A DNA stretch of 64,000 nucleotides from Roseovarius salinarum. GTDB lineage: Bacteria > Pseudomonadota > Alphaproteobacteria > Rhodobacterales > Rhodobacteraceae. Every line of letters begins with the position of its first letter. Positions within the stretch are counted from its first letter, which is position 1. The position numbers and the translations under genes are program-made. The stretch spans positions 1 through 64,000 of the forward strand of contig NZ_PHNT01000016.1 in assembly GCF_002834145.1 (NCBI RefSeq), written 5' to 3'. Below the pieces are notes generated by a model, which searched no databases, had not been told where the DNA came from, and saw only the letters and a program-made list of their open reading frames with translations. Positions 1-7,068 of the stretch are shown here, one piece after another.

Positions 1-61
1 CGCCGCGCCGGCGGGCGCTGCCGGCCGCGCGGCGCGGCCGGCGCCCGGGGGGCGCGCGTGA
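1..61 (+). CDS. Possible 3' end of rpsP (ribosomal protein S16), partial
   Basis: The frame that ends at the TGA at 59-61 is open back to the window edge and reads as an Ala/Gly/Pro/Arg-rich tail. Its stop overlaps the GTG start of rimM (GTGA). Alphaproteobacterial S16 proteins often carry an alanine-rich C-terminal extension, and rpsP normally precedes rimM, so the tail is probably S16. Only about 19 codons are visible and none has a family motif, so identity rests on gene order. Confidence 0.35.
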   Translation, partial: AAPAGAAGRAARPAPGGRA

Positions 62-573
62 GTGGCGGGCCGGAGCGCGTCTGCCTGGGGGCGGTGGCCG
101 GTGCCTACGGCGTGCGCGGCGAGGTGCGGCTGAAAAGCTTCACCGCCGTCCCCGAGGACATCGCCGCCTACGGTCCGCTCGAGACCGAGGACGGCACGCG
201 CCGCTTCGAGATCACGCTGACGGGCCACGCGGCAAAGGCGCTGACCGCGCGGCTGGACGGCGTGCGCGACAAGACCGCCGCCGACGCGCTGCGCGGCACG
301 CGCCTTTACGCCCCGCGCGATCGGCTGCCCGCGCTGCCCGAGGACGAATTCTACCACGCCGACCTGATCGGGCTGGACGTGCACGACACCGGGGGTGCCC
401 GGTTGGGCCGGGTCCGCGCGGTGCACAACCACGGCGCCGGCGACCTGCTGGAAATCCACGGGGCCGGGCTCACCACGCCCGTACTGCTGCCCTTCACCGA
501 GACGACGGTGCCCACCGTCGACCTTGACGCGGGGCGCATCGTCGCCGACCCGCCCGAGGGCCTGTTTCCGTGA
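58..573 (+). CDS. rimM: Ribosome maturation factor RimM
   Basis: RimM (171 aa) binds S19 and assists assembly of the 30S head domain in the cytoplasm. The N-terminal barrel holds the family pattern [11 protein letters not shown] (about residues 15-25). The C-terminal PRC-barrel begins near [12 protein letters not shown] (about 98-109). Length is normal. The GTG start overlaps the stop of the upstream frame, and the gene's own stop overlaps the next GTG, both as GTGA, so translational coupling is likely. The order rimM, (insert), trmD, rplS is the standard ribosome-maturation operon. Confidence 0.95.
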   Translation: MSGGPERVCLGAVAGAYGVRGEVRLKSFTAVPEDIAAYGPLETEDGTRRFEITLTGHAAKALTARLDGVRDKTAADALRGTRLYAPRDRLPALPEDEFYHADLIGLDVHDTGGARLGRVRAVHNHGAGDLLEIHGAGLTTPVLLPFTETTVPTVDLDAGRIVADPPEGLFP

Positions 574-1370
574 CGCGGCGCATCCTCGTTCACCCGGGGT
601 TCCACAAGACCGGGACGACGAGCCTGCAGGACGCCCTCGCCGACAATCCCGTGCTGCTTGCCCCGCACCTTCAGGTGATCGGGCGCGAGGACATGCCGGG
701 CGTCTGCCGCGCCGCCAAGGCGTATTCGGAAACCCGCGACCCCGCCGACCTGGGGTTCTTCGGCTACGAGGTCGCGGCCCTGCTCGAGGCGCAGGACATG
801 TCGGACCCCCGGCCGCTGTTCATCACCAGCGAGGACCTCGCCGGCCACCTCGTCGGGCGCCGCGGCGTGGCCGATTACGCGGCGGCCCCCGACCTCGCCG
901 GCGTCGTGGCATCGGTGGTCCGGCAGGTCGCCGGCACGGGCGCGGCGCTGTCGTTCCTCGTCACCACCCGCCGGCACGGCTGGCTGAAAAGCTGCTACTG
1001 GCAGCTTCTGCTGCGTGATCGCCTTTGCCTCGACGAGGCGGATTTCAAGGCACGCCATCGCGGGGCCGCCGATCTCGGGTCGGCGGCCGAGGCGATGCGG
1101 CGTGCCGTCGCCCCGTGTCCGCTTGTGCACCGCGCGCTCGAGGACATGACCGGCCCGCTGGGGCCGCTCGACCCGGTGTTCGACCTCCTCGATCTTCCCG
1201 GTCCGCTCCGCGCGCGGCTGACCCCTCCCCGGCGGCGCAACACCAAGGGCGGGCCCAAGCTGCGCGCGCGCATGCTGGCGGTCAACCGGAGCGACATGAG
1301 CGACCAGGACGCGCTGGTGCGACGCCGCCGCATGCTGCGCCGCTGGCGCGCGCGCCACGGGCTCGAATAG
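570..1370 (+). CDS. Sulfotransferase-like P-loop protein
   Basis: The 266-aa product opens with [13 protein letters not shown] (residues 8-20), which matches the 5'-phosphosulfate-binding loop of PAPS-dependent sulfotransferases. A second segment, [13 protein letters not shown] (about 132-144), resembles the 3'-phosphate-binding element with its Arg and Ser. No signal peptide or membrane segment is evident. The acceptor substrate cannot be predicted. The gene sits between rimM and trmD, which are usually adjacent, and its GTG start overlaps the rimM stop, so it should be co-transcribed with ribosome-maturation genes without sharing their function. A nucleotide kinase-like P-loop protein is the alternative. 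Confidence 0.7.
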   Translation: MTRRILVHPGFHKTGTTSLQDALADNPVLLAPHLQVIGREDMPGVCRAAKAYSETRDPADLGFFGYEVAALLEAQDMSDPRPLFITSEDLAGHLVGRRGVADYAAAPDLAGVVASVVRQVAGTGAALSFLVTTRRHGWLKSCYWQLLLRDRLCLDEADFKARHRGAADLGSAAEAMRRAVAPCPLVHRALEDMTGPLGPLDPVFDLLDLPGPLRARLTPPRRRNTKGGPKLRARMLAVNRSDMSDQDALVRRRRMLRRWRARHGLE

Positions 1371-1440
1371 GCGCCGGGGCCATTGCGCCGCGCCGGCCTT
1401 TGCCCTTTCCCGCCGCGGGCCGCGGCGGTATAGGGCGCCC

Positions 1441-2259
1441 ATGACGGACACCCCCGACAGGAAACCGCGCTCGCACGGGCGCAAGTCGATCGCGGCCCGC
1501 GCGCAGCCGCGCGACCTGATGCCGTCGCGCCCCGATCTGGCCGGGGCGTGGACGGCGAAGGTCATCACGCTGTTCCCCGACGCCTTCCCCGGCGTGCTGG
1601 GCGAAAGCCTGACGGGGCGTGCGCTGGATCAGGGCCTCTGGGCGCTCGAGGCGATCGACCTGCGGCGGTTCGGCGCGGGGCGCCACCGCAACGTGGACGA
1701 CACGCCGGCGGGCGGCGGCGCCGGCATGGTGCTGCGCGCCGATGTCACCGGCCGGGCCATCGAGGCCGCGCAGGACGGCGTGCCGGAGGGCTGGCCGATA
1801 CTCTACCCCAGCCCGCGCGGCCGCCCGTTCGACCAGGAAATGGCGCAGGAGCTGGCACAGGGTCCCGGCGCCACCTTCGTCTGCGGTCGGTTCGAGGGGC
1901 TCGACGAACGGGTGATCGAGCATTACGGCGTCCGCGAGGTCTCGCTGGGCGATTTCGTCCTCACCGGGGGCGAGATCGCGGCACAGGCGATGATCGACGC
2001 CATCGTGCGCCTGCGCCCCGGCGTGCTGGGCAACGCGGCCTCGGCGGAGGACGAAAGCTTCTCGTCCGGGTTGCTGGAGCATCCGCACTACACCCGGCCG
2101 GCGGAGTGGAAGGGCCGCCCCATCCCCGAGGTGCTGCTTTCGGGCAACCACGCGCGGATCGCGCGGTGGCGCCGGGACCGCGCCGAGGCGCTGACGCGCG
2201 CCCGCCGCCCGGACCTCTGGCGCGCCTACCTCGCGCGCCGGGACGAAACCGGCGGGTGA
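1441..2259 (+). CDS. trmD: tRNA (guanine-N1)-methyltransferase TrmD
   Basis: TrmD methylates G37 at N1 in tRNAs with G36, using S-adenosylmethionine, and prevents frameshifting. The SPOUT-fold motifs are present: YPSPRGRPFDQ (about 122-132), CGRFEGLDERVIEH (about 147-160) and SLGDFVLTGGE (about 168-178). The catalytic core starts at WTAKVITLFPDAFPG, about residue 37, so this 272-aa protein has roughly 36 extra N-terminal residues rich in Arg and Ser. I recall similar extensions in Rhodobacteraceae, so I kept the ATG at 1441. A 70-bp gap separates it from the sulfotransferase-like gene. Confidence 0.95.
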   Translation: MTDTPDRKPRSHGRKSIAARAQPRDLMPSRPDLAGAWTAKVITLFPDAFPGVLGESLTGRALDQGLWALEAIDLRRFGAGRHRNVDDTPAGGGAGMVLRADVTGRAIEAAQDGVPEGWPILYPSPRGRPFDQEMAQELAQGPGATFVCGRFEGLDERVIEHYGVREVSLGDFVLTGGEIAAQAMIDAIVRLRPGVLGNAASAEDESFSSGLLEHPHYTRPAEWKGRPIPEVLLSGNHARIARWRRDRAEALTRARRPDLWRAYLARRDETGG

Positions 2260-2544
2260 CACCGCGCGCCGGGCGGTTTTGTCTTGAATTCCGCGGGCGC
2301 ATCTGTTTTATGCCGCGCATTCCGGGCGGCGCCGGCGAAGGCCGGGTCCGTTTTCTTCCAGCGGAGGCCGCGCCCCGGCGCGGCCGTGGCACCCGGGCCG
2401 GCCGAAAGGCGCGACAGCAAGGACGACCTGCATCTCTGGCGGGCTCACCCGGACGGCCGGGTGGGGACCCGGACGAAGACCAGGAGCTCTGGGGGCGCAC
2501 GACACCTTTGCGGGTGAAACCGCAAGCAGTTTAGGAGAGAAGCG
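2260..2544 (+). promoter_or_regulatory. Intergenic leader of rplS with promoter-like hexamers
   Basis: There is no gene in these 285 bp. TTGAAT (2284-2289) and TTTTAT (2306-2311), separated by 16 bp, could form a promoter that transcribes rplS-rpmE separately from trmD and leaves a leader of about 230 nt. Just upstream of rplS, TGCGG-GTGAAA-CCGCA can fold into a small hairpin that ends 19 nt before the start codon. The ribosome binding site is AGGAGAG (2533-2539). A long leader before a ribosomal protein gene suggests autoregulation, but I do not recognise a defined leader class. Confidence 0.35.
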
Positions 2545-2928
2545 ATGGACCTGATCGCTCAACTGGAAGCCGAGCAGATCGCCGAGCTCGGCAAGGACAT
2601 TCCCGATTTCAAGGCGGGCGACACCGTGCGCGTGGGCTACAAGGTGACCGAGGGCACCCGCTCGCGCGTGCAGAACTTCGAGGGCGTCTGCATCAGCCGC
2701 AAGAACGGCGAGGGCATCAGCGGCACCTTCACCGTCCGCAAGATCTCGTTCGGCGAGGGCGTGGAACGCGTGTTCCCGCTCTACTCGACCAACATCGACA
2801 AGATCACCGTGATCCGCCGCGGCAAGGTGCGCCGCGCGAAGCTCTACTACCTGCGGTCGCGGCGCGGCAAGGCGGCCCGTATCGCCGAGGACAACACCTA
2901 CAAGCCCCGCAAGGGCGCATCGGCCTGA
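2545..2928 (+). CDS. rplS: 50S ribosomal protein L19
   Basis: L19 (127 aa) lies at the 30S-50S interface. The sequence shows the L19 core [15 protein letters not shown] (about 24-38), the [12 protein letters not shown] segment and the C-terminal [14 protein letters not shown]. Length is close to other alphaproteobacterial L19 proteins. It begins at an ATG 5 nt after AGGAGAG and is followed after 11 bp by rpmE, so the two are co-transcribed. Confidence 0.97.
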   Translation: MDLIAQLEAEQIAELGKDIPDFKAGDTVRVGYKVTEGTRSRVQNFEGVCISRKNGEGISGTFTVRKISFGEGVERVFPLYSTNIDKITVIRRGKVRRAKLYYLRSRRGKAARIAEDNTYKPRKGASA

Positions 2929-2939
2929 GGAGCGGCGAG

Positions 2940-3161
2940 ATGAAGAAAGACATCCACCCCGATTACCACGTCATCGACGTCAAGCTGACCGACGGCACCG
3001 TCGTGCAGATGCGCTCGACCTACGGCGCCGAGGGCGACACCCTGCCGCTCGACATCGATCCCAGCTCGCACCCGGCCTGGACCGGCGGCAGCTCGCGGCT
3101 TATGGACACCGGCGGGCGCGTGTCGAAGTTCAAGAAGAAATACGAGGGCCTCGGCTTCTGA
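2940..3161 (+). CDS. rpmE: 50S ribosomal protein L31, zinc-free form
   Basis: The 73-aa product begins [19 protein letters not shown], the L31 pattern, and ends with [11 protein letters not shown]. It contains no cysteine at all, so it is the C-minus form that lacks the zinc ribbon of classical L31. It follows rplS by 11 bp and precedes a strong intrinsic terminator at 3185-3217. Confidence 0.93.
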   Translation: MKKDIHPDYHVIDVKLTDGTVVQMRSTYGAEGDTLPLDIDPSSHPAWTGGSSRLMDTGGRVSKFKKKYEGLGF

Positions 3162-3184
3162 GCCGGGCCTCGGCTTGAGACACG

Positions 3185-3217
3185 GGCGCCGCCCCGGCGG
3201 GGCGGCGCCTTGCCTTT
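3185..3217 (+). terminator. Rho-independent terminator after rpmE
   Basis: A perfect 11-bp stem, GGCGCCGCCCC (3185-3195) pairing with GGGGCGGCGCC (3199-3209), closes a 3-nt loop and is followed by TTGCCTTT. It lies 23 bp after the rpmE stop and marks the end of the ribosomal operon. Confidence 0.8.
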
Positions 3218-3250
3218 GCCCGTTTCCCGCATGCCACGCTGGCGGTCGCA

Positions 3251-3293
3251 ACAATATCTTCCGCTTTGCAATCGGTCCCGCGGTGGATATTGT
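3251..3293 (+). promoter_or_regulatory. Putative mipZ promoter flanked by an inverted repeat
   Basis: TTGCAA (3266-3271) and TATTGT (3288-3293), 16 bp apart, are reasonable -35 and -10 elements for mipZ. The promoter is bracketed by a perfect 8-bp inverted repeat: ACAATATC (3251-3258) and GATATTGT (3286-3293), 27 bp apart. The right arm overlaps the -10 element, as an operator would. The binding protein is unknown. Confidence 0.4.
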
Positions 3294-3336
3294 GCCGACG
3301 TAGTCACGGGCCAACACGTGGGACGGGAAAGAGGCC

Positions 3337-4146
3337 ATGGCGCATATCATCGTCGTCGGCAACGAGAAGGGCGGGGCCGGCAAGTCCACCGTCGCGATGC
3401 ACGTCGCCACCGCGCTTGCCCGGCTGGGGCGGAAGGTCAGCGCGCTCGACCTGGACCTGCGGCAGAAGACGCTGGGCCGCTACATCGAGAACCGCCAGCG
3501 GTTCATCGAGAAATCGGGGCTCGACCTGCCCAGCCCCTATTTCCACGCGCTTCCCGAGGTCGACCAGTCCACGCTGAAGCCGGGCGAGAACGTCTATGAC
3601 CGGCGCCTGTCGGCGGCGGTGGCCGAGCTCGAACCCGACAGCGATTTCATCGTCATCGACTGTCCGGGCTCGCACACGCGGCTCAGCCAGGTGGCCCATT
3701 CGCTGGCCGACACATTGGTCACGCCGCTCAACGACAGCTTCGTCGACTTCGACCTTCTGGCGCAGGTGGATGCCAGCGGAGAGAAGATCCTCGGCCCCTC
3801 GATCTATTCCGAGATGGTCTGGAACGCCCGCCAGCTGCGCGCGCAGGCCGGCCTGCAACCGATCGACTGGGTGGTGGTGCGCAACCGCCTGGGCGCCCAG
3901 CAGATGGTCAACAAGAAGAAGGTGGGCGAGGCCCTGCAGAACCTGGCCAGGCGCATCGGCTTCCGCACCGCGCCGGGGTTCAGCGAACGCGTGATCTTCC
4001 GCGAACTCTTCCCGCGGGGGCTGACCCTGCTCGATCTCAAGGACGTGGGCGTCAAGCAGCTCAACATTTCCAACGTGGCCGCGCGGCAGGAGTTGCGCGA
4101 GCTGCTCAAGGCGCTGGACCTGCCCGGCGTCGAGGCCGACTTCTGA
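3337..4146 (+). CDS. mipZ: Division-plane positioning ATPase MipZ
   Basis: MipZ is a ParA/MinD-type ATPase that, in alphaproteobacteria, binds ParB at the origins, forms a bipolar gradient and inhibits FtsZ polymerisation away from midcell. The 269-aa protein starts with the deviant Walker A motif GNEKGGAGKST (8-18), followed by LDLDLRQKTLGRY, which is characteristic of MipZ rather than ParA, and a Walker B-type VIDCPG (about 107-112). Length fits MipZ. It is a single-gene unit, isolated from the upstream operon by a terminator and having its own promoter-like sequence. Confidence 0.92.
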   Translation: MAHIIVVGNEKGGAGKSTVAMHVATALARLGRKVSALDLDLRQKTLGRYIENRQRFIEKSGLDLPSPYFHALPEVDQSTLKPGENVYDRRLSAAVAELEPDSDFIVIDCPGSHTRLSQVAHSLADTLVTPLNDSFVDFDLLAQVDASGEKILGPSIYSEMVWNARQLRAQAGLQPIDWVVVRNRLGAQQMVNKKKVGEALQNLARRIGFRTAPGFSERVIFRELFPRGLTLLDLKDVGVKQLNISNVAARQELRELLKALDLPGVEADF

Positions 4147-4171
4147 AACCGCTCATCCGCGCCCGCGCGCC

Positions 4172-4233
4172 CTTCATCTTGCCCGAAATACTCCGGGGGA
4201 GTCGCCCGAAGGGCGACGGGGGCAGCGCCCCCT
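4172..4233. repeat. Dispersed REP-like repeat, copy A
   Basis: The unit runs CTTCATCTTGCC, then GAAATACTCC, then two hairpins: GTCGCCC-GAA-GGGCGAC (4201-4217) and GGGGGC-AGC-GCCCCC. Related units occur at 17544-17654 and 58236-58268. It lies between convergent mipZ and the EamA gene and overlaps the latter's stop codon, so it may act as a bidirectional terminator. I recall many copies of such sequences in Rhodobacteraceae genomes. Confidence 0.7.
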
Positions 4234-5134
4234 ACGGCACCGGCGGGCCGGCGCGCGGCTGGGGCGCATTGCGCAGCCGCCGCCGCGCGCGCAGCGCCAC
4301 CAGGTTCGACACGAAAAGCGCGCCGATCACGATGGCGCCGCCGGCCAGCGCCCAGTGTCCCGGGTCCTCGCCGATCACGGCCCAGACCAGCAGCGGCGCC
4401 AGCACCGATTCCAGCAGGATCAGCAGCGCCACCTCGGCCGAGGTGATGTAGCGCGGGCCCAGCGTCATCAGGCTGGTGGCCAGCGTGATGAAGGCCCCGT
4501 GCCCCAGCACCAGCGGCCACTGGCCCGGCATCGCCGCGCCCGGCGTTGCGAACGGCCAGACCGCCAGCGAGGCACCCAGCATCGCCAGCGGCACCGCGGG
4601 CACCATCGAAACCGCGCGCAGCCGCCGGGCCGTCGTCATCGCACCGGCGAAGATCGCCGCGACGGCCAGCGCCACCAGGTCGCCGCGCAGCGCGGCGCCC
4701 TCGGTCTCGCCCGAGCCATAGGCGATCAGGCCGAGACCGGCGAACACCCCCGTCATCGTCAGCACGATGCGCCGGCTGATCGGCTCGCCCAGGAAGATCC
4801 GGCTGAAGATCGCTGCGAAAACGGGCATGGCCGCGATGATGAACACCACGTTGGCCACGCTCGTCCAGGTCACCGCCAGCACGAAACCCGGCGCGGCGGC
4901 GCCCAGCAGCACGGTGTACAGCGCCCCGTGCCAGCCGGTGCGCGCGACGTCGGCGAAACCGCGGGTGCCCTGCACCAGCAGCAGCCCCACAAGGATCGCG
5001 CCGCCGGCGGTGACACCCCGCCAGAAGGTGATGGTAAAGGCGTCGGCCTCGATCAGCCGGATGAAAAGCGAATCCGGCACCACGAAGAGAACGCCAAGCG
5101 TCGTGATCAGAAGGCCCTTGGCGTGATCGGTCAT
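4232..5134 (-). CDS. EamA/DMT-family exporter
   Basis: This is a 300-aa integral inner-membrane protein with about ten hydrophobic segments arranged as two EamA repeats, the drug/metabolite transporter architecture. Members export small molecules such as amino acids or drugs; the substrate here cannot be read from sequence. An in-frame upstream start at 5179 exists, but I chose the ATG at 5134 because MTDHAKGLLITTLGVL leads straight into the first helix. It is convergent with mipZ and divergent from the aldolase gene. Confidence 0.85.
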   Translation of the reverse strand: MTDHAKGLLITTLGVLFVVPDSLFIRLIEADAFTITFWRGVTAGGAILVGLLLVQGTRGFADVARTGWHGALYTVLLGAAAPGFVLAVTWTSVANVVFIIAAMPVFAAIFSRIFLGEPISRRIVLTMTGVFAGLGLIAYGSGETEGAALRGDLVALAVAAIFAGAMTTARRLRAVSMVPAVPLAMLGASLAVWPFATPGAAMPGQWPLVLGHGAFITLATSLMTLGPRYITSAEVALLILLESVLAPLLVWAVIGEDPGHWALAGGAIVIGALFVSNLVALRARRRLRNAPQPRAGPPVP

Positions 5135-5258
5135 GACCAAGCTGTTGCCGTTCGGGGCGCGGTTGTAAAGGCCGGACACCGCCGCGCCGGGCTATTCAAA
5201 CACCGCGCGATGCGGTCTATCCTGCGCGGCAACGCACCCCGGCGAAAGGATCACGCCC

Positions 5259-6035
5259 ATGCCCGCCCCCGAGAACCGATTCAAGACCGCGCTGGCACGG
5301 GGGCGAACGCTCTACGGCTGCTGGGCGGGATTCGCCGACCCTTACGCGACCGAGGTCCTGACCACCGCCGGGTTCGACTGGCTGGTGATCGACGGCGAAC
5401 ACGCGCCCAACGACCTGCGCACCGTGATGCACCAGCTCCAGGTGCTGGAGGGGTGCCACAGCCAGCCGGTGGTCCGCTTGCCGATGGGCGAGTCCTGGGC
5501 GATCAAGCAGGTTCTCGACATCGGTGCGCAGACACTCCTGATCCCGATGGTGGAAAGCGCGGCGCAGGCGCGCGATCTGGCCCGCGCCATGCGCTACCCG
5601 CCCGACGGCATCCGCGGCTCGGGGGCGGCGCTGGCGCGCGCCTCGCGGTTCTCCGGTATCGCCGACTACACCGAGACGGCCAACGACCAGGTCTGCCTTG
5701 TCGTGCAGGTGGAAACGCGGGCGGGGCTCGCCGCGCTGGATGACATCCTGCAGGTCGACGGCGTTGACGGGGTATTCATCGGCCCGTCGGACCTGGCCGC
5801 CGACATGGGATACCGCGGCGACAGCGCCGCCGCCCCGGTGCAGCAGGCGATCCGGGATGCGCTGGGCCGGGTCGCGGCCTCCGGCAAGGCGGCCGGCATA
5901 CTCGCGCGCGACGAGGCCCTGGCCCGGCAGTACCGCGACTGGGGCGCGCAGTTCCTTGCCGTCGGGATCGACGTGCTGATGCTGGCACAGGCCGCGCGGG
6001 CGACCATGGCCCGCTGGCGCGACGGCGATGCCTGA
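5259..6035 (+). CDS. HpcH/HpaI-family 2-keto-3-deoxy aldolase
   Basis: The 258-aa protein belongs to the class II metal-dependent pyruvate aldolases (HpcH/HpaI/GarL/RhmA), which cleave 4-hydroxy-2-oxo acids to pyruvate and an aldehyde. Visible motifs are IDGEHAPND (about 45-53), the pre-barrel GIRGSGAALARASRF, VVQVETRAGL with the metal-binding Glu (about 148-157), and GPSDLAADMG with the metal-binding Asp. The exact substrate is open. It overlaps the following glucokinase gene by 8 bp, so the two form an operon, which points to sugar-acid or sugar catabolism. Confidence 0.88.
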   Translation: MPAPENRFKTALARGRTLYGCWAGFADPYATEVLTTAGFDWLVIDGEHAPNDLRTVMHQLQVLEGCHSQPVVRLPMGESWAIKQVLDIGAQTLLIPMVESAAQARDLARAMRYPPDGIRGSGAALARASRFSGIADYTETANDQVCLVVQVETRAGLAALDDILQVDGVDGVFIGPSDLAADMGYRGDSAAAPVQQAIRDALGRVAASGKAAGILARDEALARQYRDWGAQFLAVGIDVLMLAQAARATMARWRDGDA

Positions 6036-6984
6036 GGCAGAGGCACAGGCCCCGGCCCTCGTCGCCGACGTGGGCGGCACCCACACGCGGCTGGGGCTGG
6101 CCCGGGGCGGCCGGCTGGTCGAGGGCAGCCAGGTCGTTCGCGCCAACGCGGGGCATGGCGGGCTGGCGGAGATGATCGCGGACTACCTGCTGGCGGTCGG
6201 GACCGGTCCGCCCGCGGCGATCTGTGCGGGCGTCGCCGGGCCGGTGCGCGGCGACGCGGTGCAGATGACCAACCTCGACTGGCGGATCGAGGCGGCCGCG
6301 CTGGCCCGGGCCACCGGCGCCGGGCGGGTCGTGCTGCTCAATGATCTCCAGGCGCAGGCGCACGCCCTGGATGACCTGCCCGAGGGCGCGGTGACGGTGC
6401 TTCGGCCGGGCGCGGGCGTTGCCGACGACGCGCGCCGGCTGGTGCTGGGGCTGGGGACAAGCTGCAACGTGGCCGTGGCGCACCGGCTGGGCACCGGGCT
6501 GTTCGTGCCGCCCGCGGAATCCGGGCACGCCGGGCTGCCGCACTGCACCGGCGCGCTCGGCCAACTGATAGACCATCTTGCGCAGGAGGCCCCGCATCGC
6601 CCGGTGGACGCCGCGTTGTCGGGCCCGGGCCTGGCGCGCATCCACCGCTGGCTGGGCGGGCAGGGGTGTGACGCGCGCGCGGTGGTCGCCGCCCATGCCG
6701 CCGGGACCGACCCGCGCGCGACGCGGGCGCTGGCGCTGTTCGCGGAGCTGCTGGGCCGGGTGGCGGGCGACCTCGCGCTGGCGCATCTGCCGATGGGCGG
6801 CATCCACCTGATCGGCGGCGCGGCGCGCGCCGTGGCCCCCCACCTGATGCCCCTGGGGTTCGAGGCCGCCTTCACCGCCAAGGGCCCCTATGCCGGGCTG
6901 GTGGCCGAGATCCCCGTCGCCCTGGTCGCGGACGACGCCGCCGCGCTGCGCGGGTGCGCGCGGCACCTGGCGGCGGCGGCCTGA
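6028..6984 (+). CDS. glk: Glucokinase
   Basis: Glucokinase phosphorylates glucose with ATP at the start of cytoplasmic hexose metabolism. The 318-aa sequence has the phosphate-1 motif VADVGGTHTRLGLA (about 13-26), LLNDLQAQAHAL with the catalytic Asp, the ATP-site LGLGTSCNVAV and a C-terminal LIGGAAR. It lacks a ROK-type zinc motif, so it belongs to the bacterial glucokinase (Glk) family. The start overlaps the aldolase stop by 8 bp. Confidence 0.9.
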   Translation: MPEAEAQAPALVADVGGTHTRLGLARGGRLVEGSQVVRANAGHGGLAEMIADYLLAVGTGPPAAICAGVAGPVRGDAVQMTNLDWRIEAAALARATGAGRVVLLNDLQAQAHALDDLPEGAVTVLRPGAGVADDARRLVLGLGTSCNVAVAHRLGTGLFVPPAESGHAGLPHCTGALGQLIDHLAQEAPHRPVDAALSGPGLARIHRWLGGQGCDARAVVAAHAAGTDPRATRALALFAELLGRVAGDLALAHLPMGGIHLIGGAARAVAPHLMPLGFEAAFTAKGPYAGLVAEIPVALVADDAAALRGCARHLAAAA

Positions 6985-7068
6985 CCTCTCCGCGGGCGCG
7001 GCGAAGGCTTCCGTTGCCCCGCCAAACCTGACAGACTGTGCGCCAACCAAGAACAACGTGAGCAGCCG

